From Anaspis maculata (taxonomy: Eukaryota > Arthropoda > Insecta > Coleoptera > Scraptiidae), in NCBI GenBank assembly GCA_949128115.1, contig OX421961.1, positions 84,923,277 through 84,987,276 on the forward strand: 64,000 bases of DNA. The letters are read 5' to 3'. The position numbers were made by a program, and so were the translations under genes. Shown here in pieces: positions 37,292-48,161 of the stretch (the stretch's first letter is position 1; every line of letters begins with the position of its first letter). The notes under the pieces were generated by a model. It worked only from the letters and a program-made list of their open reading frames with translations, had not been told where the DNA came from and ran no database searches.

Positions 37292-37605
37292 TTTTTTGCG
37301 GTAGGCGGGTATCCGTGTAGTCACTGGCAGTACCTCCTTAGCGCCGTCTTAGTAGGCTAAGAGCGACGCCGGGTGATTCCCACACCACCCACCATTTTAT
37401 GGGCGCATCAATAGCGAGGTTATTAGCACCATTTTTTTCGGTGTCCTTCTCGTTTCACAATTTTTCCCTTGGCGTGACTGCACGGTGGTACACGCCAAGG
37501 TACTAAAGAGCGCATGAAAATTTTCACCTGGCCCAGGCCGGATTCGAACCCACGATCCCTGGAATTGCTTCCAAAGACAGAGTCCGCCGTGCTACCGGCC
37601 GGGTT
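37292..37605 (-). mobile_element. tRNA-derived SINE
   Basis: Reading the minus strand from 37605, the head GGCCGGTAGCACGGCGGACT resembles a tRNA 5' half with an A box. GTGGGTTCGAATCC follows, with a perfect B box (GGTTCGAATCC). The element runs about 314 bp and ends in an A-rich tail (seen as the T run at about 37289-37297). TTAAATGAAGTT (37280-37291) and TTAAATAAAGTT (37606-37617) flank it as an 11/12 target duplication. Presumably mobilised by a LINE; no coding capacity expected. Confidence 0.85.
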
Positions 37606-37617
37606 TTAAATAAAGTT

Positions 37618-39067
37618 AATTCGTTAGTAAGATAGGTGAAGAGTCTTATGAGGGACTCGGAACTTTTTTTTTCACTTGTATTATGAATACCTAATAATTA
37701 TTAGCTGCAGCATAAATTGCACTTGTAATACTTGCATCCTTGCATAGGCTTTGTTGTTCACACCAAATCAAACAATAAATTGTAAGCAAGTAAGTAATAC
37801 ATACAATGGTAATACGATGTTCGGAGTGTTTTCTTTCTTGTTCGATATTCCACTTCGCCCGACACAGTGTTGCAAGTAAAATTCCTGATCGCTGTGGCAC
37901 ATGCTAAATTGTTCCATCCGACATTTAATTTCATTTGTATTCAACAAATTTGTCTTATTTCGAAATTGCTACAGCTCAGCTGATGAAAACTGAAACGGAG
38001 AGCATACTCACCTGAGATACAGTAAAAGTTGCGCGGTTCTTAATGGTTGGACTGGGTAGGTGAAGGTAAGAATGTATTGGATATTATGCACGACCATCAG
38101 GTGCTGGTCGAGAAAGATTGGAATTCCAGTTTCCACTCTGATTTGGATTAAAAGAAACTTTATTGGTTGATGATATTGATAAACTTCCAGATAAATCACT
38201 CAGCTGCTGGTCGACTGATCGGTGTGCAGCAGCGGTACGGGTTCGATTATAGCTTTTGCAGAATTGGAATGGTGTTGTGGAAGCCCGGGGAGCAACGCAT
38301 CAGAATATACTGCTACCCACTTACTTGTTGCTACCGATAATGATGAATGCTTTGGGTGATGCAGAAATCACAAAGAAATCGTCTGCCATCGGGCGTTCTC
38401 AGGCACATCACGGACATTATCCGTTAAATTGAATACATTCCATCACGGACACCGCCAAGAGACGGTGGCACATCGCCACCTCACCACTTGTTTTACTCGT
38501 ATAACATCCGGCAAAAACGACCATAGAAAAATTCTGCGCCTTGCTTGAGATGAAAAGCTCATGACCGATTGATAAAAGCAAACGTTTCGCCAAGCAACAT
38601 TACATAAGCTCATCTAATGAATCCCAACACTTAAGACTACTTAGAGCTGACATAAATATTCATGGTATACCTACCTATATGCAAGGCCATCCATCTATTT
38701 CACCTGTTGGTCGTCCGATTTGACGTTTTGACGGTTCGAATGAAATAGTGCGCCTCAAGAGGATGGAACAGCGACGGTCGTGTCTATAACGTAAGAACGA
38801 AGAGTCTTGTGCTGATGAGAGCTGCTGCTGCTGCTGTGGCATAGACATGGAAGAAACAAAATGAGATTAGTGTAAAAAAGCATAAAAATGCTCTAATGAG
38901 CGGCTAATTGTTACGGCTAAATGAACCGTTCATAGACGTTACAGTCGACAAGGTACGACGTATAATTTTGCGATTAGACCCCCACTGCTTGACAAATTGA
39001 ACACTAGGAATAGTACCTTTCATTATCCAGCGCGCCATCAGCGCGCATACTCGTCTTCTGAAGTAAT
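37618..39067. other. Non-coding stretch, no gene recognised
   Basis: Contains a (CTG)5 tract near 38822 and a tRNA B-box-like word GGTTCGATTATAG near 38239, too weak to call. No exon recognised. Confidence 0.4.
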
Positions 39068-39770
39068 GGCGTCAAATACAAAATTTGCGAACAAATGCTA
39101 GAAAATGGCGTGAAAAACCGCCATAGAGTTGAAAAATACGCGCCGCAGCGAACAGGGTAATAGGCTAGAGGTTAATACACATTAGTGATTACTCATTTTT
39201 CATCAAAAAGTCCGCATTGTTCAATAAATTATAAATAACTGCGTTTTACATTGATCGGATGTGCGTACGCAACCCATAATGCAACCCCCAACAACTCTAT
39301 TTTCAGTTTGACTAGCGAAAGTTGCCTAAAAACCACGATTTCAGGCAACACTCGCTACATCAGTGTACTGCGGAATGTATTTTACTCCCAGGGACTTTTC
39401 TCACACGATTCAAGAATAGCGGCCCACTTGTTCACAAACGTACGACACTCGGAGCGAACTTCAAAATGGCGAATAAATAGTTGACGTTGACAGCAGACAG
39501 CAGCGGAAAGTCACGGCCGTTGCTTGTCAAACTGAAAATAGAGTTGGTGGGGGTTGCATTATGGGTTGCGTACGCACATCCGATCAATGTAAAACGCAGT
39601 TATTTATAATTTGATGAACAATGCGGACTTTTTGATGAAAAATAAGTAATCACTAGTGTGTATTAACCTCTGGCCTATTACCCTGTTCGCTGCGGCGCGT
39701 ATTTTTCAACTTTGTGGCGGTTTTTCTTGCGATTTTGTAGCATTTGTTCGCAAATTTCGTATTTGACGCC
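39068..39770. mobile_element. Foldback element with about 250-bp arms
   Basis: GGCGTCAAATACAAAATTTG at the left is inverted at the right (CAAATTTCGTATTTGACGCC). The arms continue through CGCCGCAGCGAACAGGGTAA, GGTTAATACACA, AAAAAGTCCGCATTGTTCA and TTGATCGGATGTGCGTACGC to about 39320 on one side and 39528 on the other. The 200-bp centre is unique. Non-coding; no target duplication resolved. Confidence 0.85.
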
Positions 39771-41456
39771 AAAATTTGGCGCAAGCGTTGGGTATGCCAT
39801 GATAATGAAAGTTACTATTACAGGTTGTCCTGGATTTTTACTGTGCCTATAATACGGGGATGTGAATGGTATACCTATATACCTGCCAGGAGGGTTCCAC
39901 TGCACTGGCACTGGCGCGAAAATAAAGGTCGATAAACTCCGAATCATGACAATAAAAATGACGTTATGAGGATCCACCATTTCTGTTGCAACAACATTCC
40001 TCAATTATCTTTGAAATCTAGGACGGAAGCATTTCGCAGATTGAATTTGATGAGAACTTCTCTTGATTTCCGGATAATCCCGCAAGTTAATAGCTTGTTT
40101 GTGGTAAGTAGGTACATGTAGCATTTCGTCAATGATGATTGCAGGCATCATGTCTACCTATGTACATCGTTAATGTTGTGTTAGCGGACCGAAACAAAAA
40201 GTTCTCATCTTCACCTTTCCCGTTAGGTGTACCTTCACTGAATGACCGAAAAAGGAGTCCAATTTGCAGTTGCTAATTTGGACTCTGATCACGATTTATT
40301 CGTGGCAGAACTATAACATAATAGCTAATCAAACTGCAATCAATTATTATATATACTGGTGCAAAATAGCACTTTTGTTTAAGCCGCGCGTCAACGCATC
40401 CAACAGTGATTAGGCTTGGCGCTCTTAGCCTTATGGCAACACCTGGAGGATGATGGTTAGCTGGATCATCAATGGAAACTGAGGGCTGGTTTTATCAATA
40501 GAAAACAGCTAATTGCACGTTACAAGCATGTTCGGTGTGTTAATGTAGGTAATAGCTACTATAATCGATTAAAACTGAACTCGTGTTATCTTGATCGAAT
40601 AGTAATGCTTTACATTATAATTTTAAGTAGTAGTTACACGCACTTATACATAAACTAAACCAAGAGATGTTATGGACACGATGACTCGGAAAACCTGCAT
40701 GTTGGACATGTTAAATGTGATGTAGTGAACGTGACTGTTAGTTTTTAACATGACCCGCCTCGTTCTTCAAATTTAACGTAATATATATAATAGCATGTCA
40801 AGGACTACCTTAGTATACTGGACTCCGTTATTTCTGATCGATCAGAATAGGAAAAGGACATCCGGTTGAGCTGGCCCGGCGTATAGGACTTTCTATTGGC
40901 TTTCAAAATCTGTTGTGGCACCATAATGCTATTCAAAAGCCTATAGAAATTTTTGTTCGTTCGTGCGTCAGTCGCACCCTGTCTATTTCCTCTCACGTGG
41001 TCTCCGTATGACCAATAGATAACCGATGAGCTTGTTGTATATCTGGTTGTATACTTGGGCGTTCACACCACACACCATGCTGCCGTGAATCGGCACTTCG
41101 GCAGTCCGGCACATTCTTTGGCGGGACTGCCGGCTGGCATGTAAGTGCGACGAACGTTGTACGTTGTTTGGGCTTTTGGGTTTTCGCGGGGGATTTGTGT
41201 GTTCGAATATCAGATTATCACAGAGTGCTTTTGTCGTGAAATTTTAGCCAGTTTTCTCACGGGTTTTTGCGTGTGTATGGGTTTTTGGATAAGATCCAAG
41301 GTGGTCTTTTGTGTCAAAAACCCGGTGGATTTTCCAATGGAATTTTATTCCTGTGCCATCCTTGACACAAATACCGTTTGTCTATTGTCTTTGACGTTTC
41401 CGCTAGAGAACAACATTCAAACCGTCGCTATGAAAAGTTTGTTACCTAATGCTGTA
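39771..41456. other. Non-coding stretch, no gene recognised
   Basis: A frame of 108 codons at 41145-41471 runs into the next element and has no family signature. Nothing else recognised. Confidence 0.4.
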
Positions 41457-42018
41457 CCGGGTGGGCCATAAAAAACCGTGCTCTGAATTTTTTCCTTCTG
41501 AACTTTTTATTTCGCCACCGATTTCAACGCACTCGTTTTTCTAAAAACGGCCGAAATTTCAAAATTCAAAATTGCAGAAACAATTGAAAATAGGCCTTCA
41601 TTTGTTCCCGTTGCTTTTAATTGGAAGTTAGCAGAAAGTCAAAACCAATAATGTATTATGAAAGAATAGACTTTTCTTGTCAATTCAAGACCATAACCAG
41701 TAAAATCGGGTCATCGGCTGAGGAACTATTGCGAGTTGGAGCGAAGCCTATTTTTCGTTTTTTTCATTTTCGCATAATTGATCCAAATTTAGGTATCCTG
41801 TCCGCCAATCCGCCATTTGCTCATTTCTCAACCGATTTTCTCAAATTTGGTATCAATGGCTAGCCAATGGACAGGCTATCTTTTTCATATGAGAAAATGA
41901 CATACATGTTAAAATCCAAGATGGCGGAAACAATTGAAAATAGAATTTCTTTTGTCCTTATTGCTTTTTGATAAAAATCTGCAGAAAGTCAAAACCAATA
42001 ATAATAATTAATTATTAA

Positions 42019-42453
42019 GATATTGTCACCGCGTCTTCAACTCGATTAAAATCGCGTAGACCACCCATCAAATCGGCCAATCAACTTCGCGTTGAAAACT
42101 TCAATATCATACATAAGTGGGAGGAATTTTGGAGTCGGACAACAACCCAAGATGTAAACTTATATTTACCAGTCGACCAGAAGCCGAGTGGATTCGACCT
42201 TCCAAGGAAAATCTGGAAGACTGCGAACCGAATTAGATGCAACCACGGTAGAACCGCCGACTTTTTGTATAAATGTGGTAAAGTTCAATCTGGACACTGT
42301 GACTGGAAATCCACGTCAAACTGTCGTGCATATTGTTCAGGAGTGCGAACGAAGGGCATACCCTGGCAATTTCTCCGACTTTTACACCCTTTCCCCAGAT
42401 ACAGTCACTTGGATTGAAAACCTGGACATCGGGATCTGATGAATTATTTCTTT

Positions 42454-42484
<31 letters not shown>

Positions 42485-42600
42485 CTTTTTTATATACTCG
42501 TTATATTAGGTACTTTCTATTACTATTATAGTACCTCTCGAGGTACCTCTTGTCTGTAGCATGTATGCCATACGCTAAATAAATAAATAATGAAATAATA
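42019..42600 (+). mobile_element. LINE reverse-transcriptase C-terminal fragment with 3' tail
   Basis: From 42019 the frame reads TRLKSRRPPIKSANQLR and later HGRTADFLYKCGKVQSGHCD, the typical C-terminal zinc-knuckle-like region downstream of a non-LTR reverse transcriptase. Near 42302 one or two bases are lost. Reading continues in another frame as GNPRQTVVHIVQECERRAYP and ends VTWIENLDI at a TGA at 42437-42439. A TTTA microsatellite (about 42450-42485), a short 3' UTR and an AAATAAATAA tail follow. Endonuclease and reverse-transcriptase domains are missing, so the copy is 5'-truncated and dead. Confidence 0.85.
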
Positions 42601-42673
42601 ATTAATATGAAGAAATAGACCTTCCTTGACAATCCAAGACCGCAACCAATCTAATTGGGTCATCTGCTGAGGA

Positions 42674-42853
42674 GCTACGGCGGGTTGAAGCGAAGCCTAC
42701 CTACCGGTTCCTTTATTCCCGCATATATGACCCAAATTTAGGAATCCTGCCCGCCATATCCTTGCTACGGCGGGTTGAAGCGAAGCCTACCTACCGGTTC
42801 CTTTATTCCCGCATATATGACCCAAATTTAGGAATCCTGCCCGCCATATCCTT
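42674..42853. repeat. Exact 90-bp tandem duplication
   Basis: The segment 42674-42763, starting GCTACGGCGGGTTGAAGCGA, is repeated without a mismatch at 42764-42853. Identity across all 90 bases, inside an arm whose other copies are diverged, means a recent duplication or an assembly artefact. Confidence 0.9.
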
Positions 42854-43860
42854 ATTTTCCAACCGATTTTTTCACGTTTGGTATCAATGGCTAGCCAATT
42901 GAACAGGCTGTCATTTTCATATAAGAAAATGGCCAACATGTCAAAATTCAAGATGGTGGAAACTATTGAAAATGGGCCTTATTCGTCCCTGTTGGAATAG
43001 AAAAACGGAAAGTAGGCTTCGCTTCAACTGGCCGTAGCTCCTCATCAGATAAACCGATTTGATTGGTTCTGTCTTGAATTGTCGGGGAAGGTCTATTCCT
43101 TCATAATAATCATTGGTTTTGACTTTTCGCTCATTTTTATTGAAAAGCAATGAGGACAAAAGAAATTCTATTTTCAATTGCTTCCGCCGTCTTGGATTTT
43201 GACAGGTTTATCATTTTGTCATATGAAAAAGGTAGCCTGTCCAATTGGCTAGCCATTGATACCAAATTTGACGAAATCGGTTGAGAAATGAGCATATGGC
43301 GGATTGGCAGGCAGGATACCTAAATTTGGGTCAATTATGCGGAAATGAAAAAAATGGAAAGTAGGCTTCGCTTCAACTCGCAATAGCTCATCAGCAAATA
43401 ATCCGATTTGATTGGTTGTGGTCTTGAATTGACAAGGAAGGTCTAATCCTTCATAATACATTATTGGTTTTGACTTTCTGGTAATTTTCAATATATAATC
43501 AACGAGAACAAAAGAAGGCCGATTTTCAATTGTTTCTGCCATCTTGAATTTTGGTATGTCGGCTATTTTGAAATACAGAAATGATAGCCTACTCAATTGG
43601 CTATCCAATGCTGAAAAGTTCGATGAAATCAGTGGAGGAATAAGAATTTGAGAAGGAAAAATTCAGAGCACGGTTTTTTATGGCCCACCCGGTATATACC
43701 GGCGCTTTTAGCGTCCTCTGTATTGGAAGCAAGAATTGTCACTACTTGCGTCAAACGTACAAAAAACGACGTATCTATTAGTCAGACAGAGACTACGTGA
43801 TGATAAATATACAGGACGGCCGACCATACCGTATTTCGTCGGTATACGATTATGACGAGT

Positions 43861-44010
43861 TAAGCTGGGTTCTCAGATAATATTTGGACAGAAAGTGCTA
43901 TTTTATATGTCAAATTTTGAATTCGAGAGCTCTGATTGGCTAATATGACGACTTTGACATAGAATTTTGCATTTTCTGTCCGAATATTCGCATCTGGGAA
44001 TCCAGTTTTA
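43861..44010. mobile_element. Palindromic MITE
   Basis: TAAGCTGGGTTCTCAGATAA and TATTTGGACAGAAAGTGC at the left are inverted at the right (GCATTTTCTGTCCGAATATT, CATCTGGGAATCCAGTTTTA). About 150 bp. The centre near GAGCTCTGATTGGC is unpaired. Non-coding. Confidence 0.78.
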
Positions 44011-44324
44011 CAGAATCGCCGTGCTAGTAGGAAGTTGGAACTTGATTGCAAGATTGAAAAAAAATCGCAATCTTCATACTTGGTAAAAACCAACTGGAAA
44101 ACTCGGAAAATTATAAAAAAATTGTTGAAACATGATGAAAACCTTCTGTTTAAATTTTTTGTTTTCCAGGGCGAAAAACTCGAAATCCGTTTTCAGAAAT
44201 GTTATCCTCAAAAATTATTTCAATCTTGATTCAAAACATGACTCGCAGCATGTTCAGCGCGTTCACATTTCTCGGTGGTGATTTTTCCAAAATGAAACTT
44301 GCACATTCCGTGAATGGCGGCGCC

Positions 44325-44672
44325 AGCATTTCTTGAACGGGTGGGCACAAAAGTGCACACTATTCAGGGAGGTGGGCACCGTCAGTGGTGGGCACTCATC
44401 TAATCATAATTATGTTCAACCTCCCGCATCCTCCAAATAACTTTTTTATATAAAAAACAGTCAAGCGCAAACAAGCTTTATTTAAAAAAAGGGATACATT
44501 CTTATTTTAAGTTGCTTTCATTAGTGTCCACTTGGTTATGCAATTTAGGTAGGTAGTGTTTTTGTTTTCATTATAGCATCTTCCGAGACATTTTCTGAGA
44601 AATAGGGTGGGCACGCGGGTGGGCACCTATGATTTTAGGGGAGGCACGTGCTCACCCCGGCCACCCCTGGCG
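44325..44672. repeat. Segment with five GGTGGGCAC repeats
   Basis: GGTGGGCAC occurs near 44341, 44372, 44388, 44609 and 44621, clustered near the two ends of an otherwise AT-rich stretch. The segment ends in GTGCTCACCCCGGCCACCCC. Clustered words of this type are subterminal binding sites in many hAT-like elements, but I could not establish matching ends or an 8-bp duplication. Confidence 0.45.
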
Positions 44673-45571
44673 CCGTCGGTCGCTGCCGTGAATTGAAAAA
44701 AAAACTGCAGATAAACTTCGACCTGTGATGAGCCCCACGGAACATTCAATTTAGATGCAGACTTGCTGTCGAGTCCCCCTCCCCCTTGATAAACGATTTT
44801 TATAATTTTGTGGTTTTTGAATGGAGTTGGATGCTCAAATTACAATTTTTAAGTTATGGGTTAAAATTGAAATCTATGCAATCTCTCATTCATTCATGCA
44901 TCCTACATGCCGCGTAATATTGTCGTTATTAGCATAGGCAGGTTATTATTAGTGTGATGATAATAGCAGAGATGTATGCAATAACTCTCTTTAAACGGCC
45001 TATTTGATGTCGTGAGAGCTGTACCCACATTGACATCCCATTGAATCCGATTACGAAATGACATAAGTACCTACCTAGGTGTGCTGATCAGTTTTGTGCA
45101 AAAACAAGAACAATGGATATTTGGATTGTGTGCACTTTTACCACTTTTACCGGAAGGTAATGCACGCAACCATAAGAAAATCCAATACTTGCGTTATTCA
45201 GCAGGAAAAATTTTTCAATACTACTTAGTATAGGTAGATACACGTCGTACACAACTTGGAAACCTTTCGCCAAACTTTACCAATTATTTATTGTTTCTCT
45301 CTGTATAAGGAACTAGTTTTTGAGTATTCAAAGATTACAGTTAGGTAGGTACTTCATCTTTCATCCATTGTTCGTGTTTATTAATGGTGAACAGATCCAG
45401 CATTTCTAGATCGACATCTCAAGTCCGGAACAATTTGTAACAGTCACCAGTTTTTTTTTTTGTTGGCATGCATATGCGATAATGAAATTTCATTATTGAA
45501 GCTTGAAAACTTTGTGATTAATTAATTATTGTGTATAATTATTTTGTTGTAATTGAAGAATTTTGTTTCAG
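44673..45571. other. Sequence upstream of the first recognised Serrate exon
   Basis: AT-rich with no transposon recognised. Ends in the acceptor TTTTGTTTCAG immediately before 45572. Inferred to be intron, because the exon that follows begins within the MNNL domain. Confidence 0.6.
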
Positions 45572-45626
45572 AGGTCTTTCACCCTCATACTTCAGGCTGT
45601 GGACCACAACAATTTTTCATTACCCG
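45572..45626 (+). CDS. Ser: Serrate exon: end of the MNNL (N-terminal, C2-like) domain
   Basis: A 55-bp exon bounded by TTTTGTTTCAG and the donor GTAAGT. It reads RSFTLILQAVDHNNFSLP, starts in phase 0 and leaves one base (G) that pairs with CT of the next exon to give Ala. The RSFTLILQA block is the conserved last strand of the MNNL domain of Serrate/Jagged, which contributes to Notch and membrane binding. NFS is a possible N-glycosylation site. The exon was found by matching the expected N-terminal neighbour of the DSL domain. Its small size makes it easy to miss, but the phase and the family match both agree. Confidence 0.9.
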
Positions 45627-48031
45627 GTAAGTCAGTATGTTTAATTTGTTGTAAGAATTGCAGACCACATGCGACGTTGCGAGATTTTTTTGGTTAAAGT
45701 GGCAATAATTACTTACTTTAGCACCAAAGTGTGCTGCGATGCCGATAGTTTTTTGCACTCATCATGCTGGTGGGCGTGCTTGACATCCATTAATGCATCG
45801 TTTGGACATACATTTCCTATTCTCGAAGGTGTATCTTCGAGAGTGACTTATTCAAGAAACTCATAGGTACCCACACGCTCTTCTCGAGTGCTTGTCGAAC
45901 GGTATTCGAGTGATGTTCCCTCTCAATAAAACTAATTAACCTAGTAGTGGTGGCTGGTAAAACTGGCTGCTGATGGGTACTTTTGCCATCCTCTGCGTCT
46001 AAACAAACCACAACTTGAGATGCCACAGTTCGGCATTGTATTGAGAAAAAGAACGAAGAAAATAAGGAATGTATGAAGGCAAAGCTGTACGACCGCACAC
46101 TATATTACTTCAACATTGAACTTACATCCTAATCATTTCTAATCTAATCAATTTAACACCAATTTATAAAGGAACGAAATCTTGTTCATGTGAATTGAGA
46201 ATCCGTGGAATATTTTAAACAGTACCTACTTGGCTATAGGTACCTTTGATATCTTAATAAATTGATTCAATAATTTACACTGTGATAACACAATACGAAT
46301 GCATTCAAGTTAGTTGCCCGTACTTACCTACTTACTTTTTAAGCCAGGATACCTTCTTTGACTTGGCCATGCCAAGGATCGTGGCTATAGGTCCTTAACA
46401 GTGGCGGACGTTCCTTGCCGGTCGGCAAAAATTCGACATTTGCGTGCTTGCCAGACTCGCATCACAGCTCTGTAATCATTCTCCCCACTCTATACCTCTG
46501 GTGCTAGCCGACCCGAACTGTCAAATCTTGCGCATGCCCACTGAAACACAAAATTGTCATGAAAACTACTATTAATTGAGTAAAAATGAAAAATAAAACA
46601 CCTTCTTTCACTTCATTTCTTCTACTACTTGAAACACGATTGAAGTAGTAACTGAGTGCGAAACAACCTCCGGGTCTCTCCGCAAATAATTCCATACTTT
46701 CATTTTTCTTATTATTTCACTTATTTGCCGGTATATTGTGTGTGAAGTTAAACAGGCAGTATTTTTTAAAGATATTTTCAAAACGGTAATAAGATTCAAT
46801 TACATAATGATATATATTTCGCAATGGTACGATTGAAAATATTACAATTATTCCTCCATTGCCGCCAATTTATTGCGAGACAATCACTAAACCTGTCAGT
46901 TTGATATGTCGGGGACTTACTTATGCATGATTCACACAGTAGGTTGCAGAATGCATTATGCAATATAATGAATGAACTGCATGTAAGTATGGGCTTCCAC
47001 ATGAAACCTTTCCTCGGTATGTCAACTCTGATGATGGTATAATATTGCGAAGATGAACGATGTTGGTTCAGGGTTCAGGTTTATACCTTCCAATTCAAGA
47101 ATATGTCTTCCTTAATTAATTTTTAATGACTGAACAGTTTTATGTCATTTTAATAAACTTACAGAGAAAGTTGGAATATTGCGCTTTGAAAGGTGCAAAG
47201 TGGTGTTATGTAGCATCACCTCCGCTCTCCACTGAATCATCAGCAGATACCTACTACGTACTCAATTAGCGTAACTTCATCCATAGAGCTTAAATTAAAA
47301 TTTAACATCAGTACCTGCATATTTCAGAGAACATAAGTAAGTGCCTATCTAATTACTGCATTTGTGGAAAATAACATAATCGAATAACTCCAACTATGTA
47401 GTTCGAAAGTTATCTGACAAGTGATGAACTTGTTATTAAAAAATTGAGAAGCTTAGGTGCCTTGGAGTCCTAGCTGACAAAAAATGTTTCAATATTGTGA
47501 TGCTTGATATCGTCACAAATATATGAACTGTTCGATGAACATGCTTTTTTCAAAGCTAGTTCAAACATATACTGTACAGGTTGGGCAAATTTGGATGTTT
47601 CTATAGGAGATCTCGGTAACTATAAGAGCTATGGAAAAATGGATGGTACATTCTCTATCGTTTTTTTTTTTGAGAGAAACTCAATGGTGAGAACTAGAAC
47701 TCTCTATCTTCTTTTGTTTTCAAGCTACATTTAAAAGTTTGATTTTTCACGATTTCGTAAAATGTGGATAACTTCCTGGGTTTTCAAGTTAGGAAAAAGA
47801 TACTTACACTTTTTTCAAAAGGTATGGTCAAAGCTTGCACTGCAGTTTTTTTTTAATTCCCAGAATGTGCAAAATTCATTTTGAAAAAAATCACCTCCGG
47901 AAAACCGAAACCTTGGAAATGAACTTAGGCGCCGAAACCGGAAACCGTCGACCTGCTGTTATTGTTGTTTTCGGCCTCACGTATGAAATGTATTTCTCCA
48001 GACTTCTGTCTCTGCAAATTAATGGCACTTA
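45627..48031 (+). other. First part of the 4553-bp Serrate intron
   Basis: Intron DNA from the donor at 45627 up to the first MITE. A segment at 47855-47912 recurs at 61021-61077 (see separate entry). No exon needed here: coding phase and family alignment run directly from 45626 to 50180. Confidence 0.7.
47855..47912. repeat. Dispersed repeat segment, copy 1
   Basis: TTCATTTTGAAAAAAATCAC followed by CTCCGGAAAACCGAAACC matches 61021-61077 in order with a few differences. It is part of an unidentified repeat family. Confidence 0.55.
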
Positions 48032-48156
48032 GGCCCGGTATTTCCATCTCCAGATAAAGTTATCCGGCCGATGAACGCTGCGCAGAACGTACAGCGCAGC
48101 GCAGCGTTTATCGGCCGGCTATACGGAACTTTATCCGGATATGGAAATACCGGGCC
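48032..48156. mobile_element. PIF/Harbinger-like MITE with TTA duplication
   Basis: The left end GGCCCGGTATTTCCATCTCC and the right end GGATATGGAAATACCGGGCC are inverted, and the ATAAAGTT and CGGCCGATGAACGCTGCGC blocks are also paired. TTA lies outside both ends (48029-48031 and 48157-48159). Total 125 bp. A reduced relative is at 20897-20964. It abuts the next element almost directly. Confidence 0.88.
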
Positions 48157-48161
48157 TTATA

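Larger units (their letters stand above)
41457..43692. mobile_element. 2.2-kb foldback element with tandem subunits in each arm
   Basis: The ends CCGGGTGGGCCATAAAAAAC are inverted at 41457 and 43692, with TA on both sides. Each arm is made of about two tandem copies of a roughly 350-bp subunit. The subunit is recognised by the words CAGAAAGTCAAAACCAATAA, GAGGAACTATTGCGAGTTGG, TTTGGTATCAATGGCTAGCC and AAGATGGCGGAAACAATTGA. Two copies point right (about 41590 and 41960, the second split by a LINE) and two point left. A LINE 3' end occupies 42019 to about 42600, and an exact 90-bp tandem duplication lies at 42674-42853. Non-coding apart from the LINE. Confidence 0.88.

Noticed and set aside
38216..38260. 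tRNA-like word GGTTCGATTATAG
   Set aside because: The B box is imperfect, no A box at the right distance and no cloverleaf.
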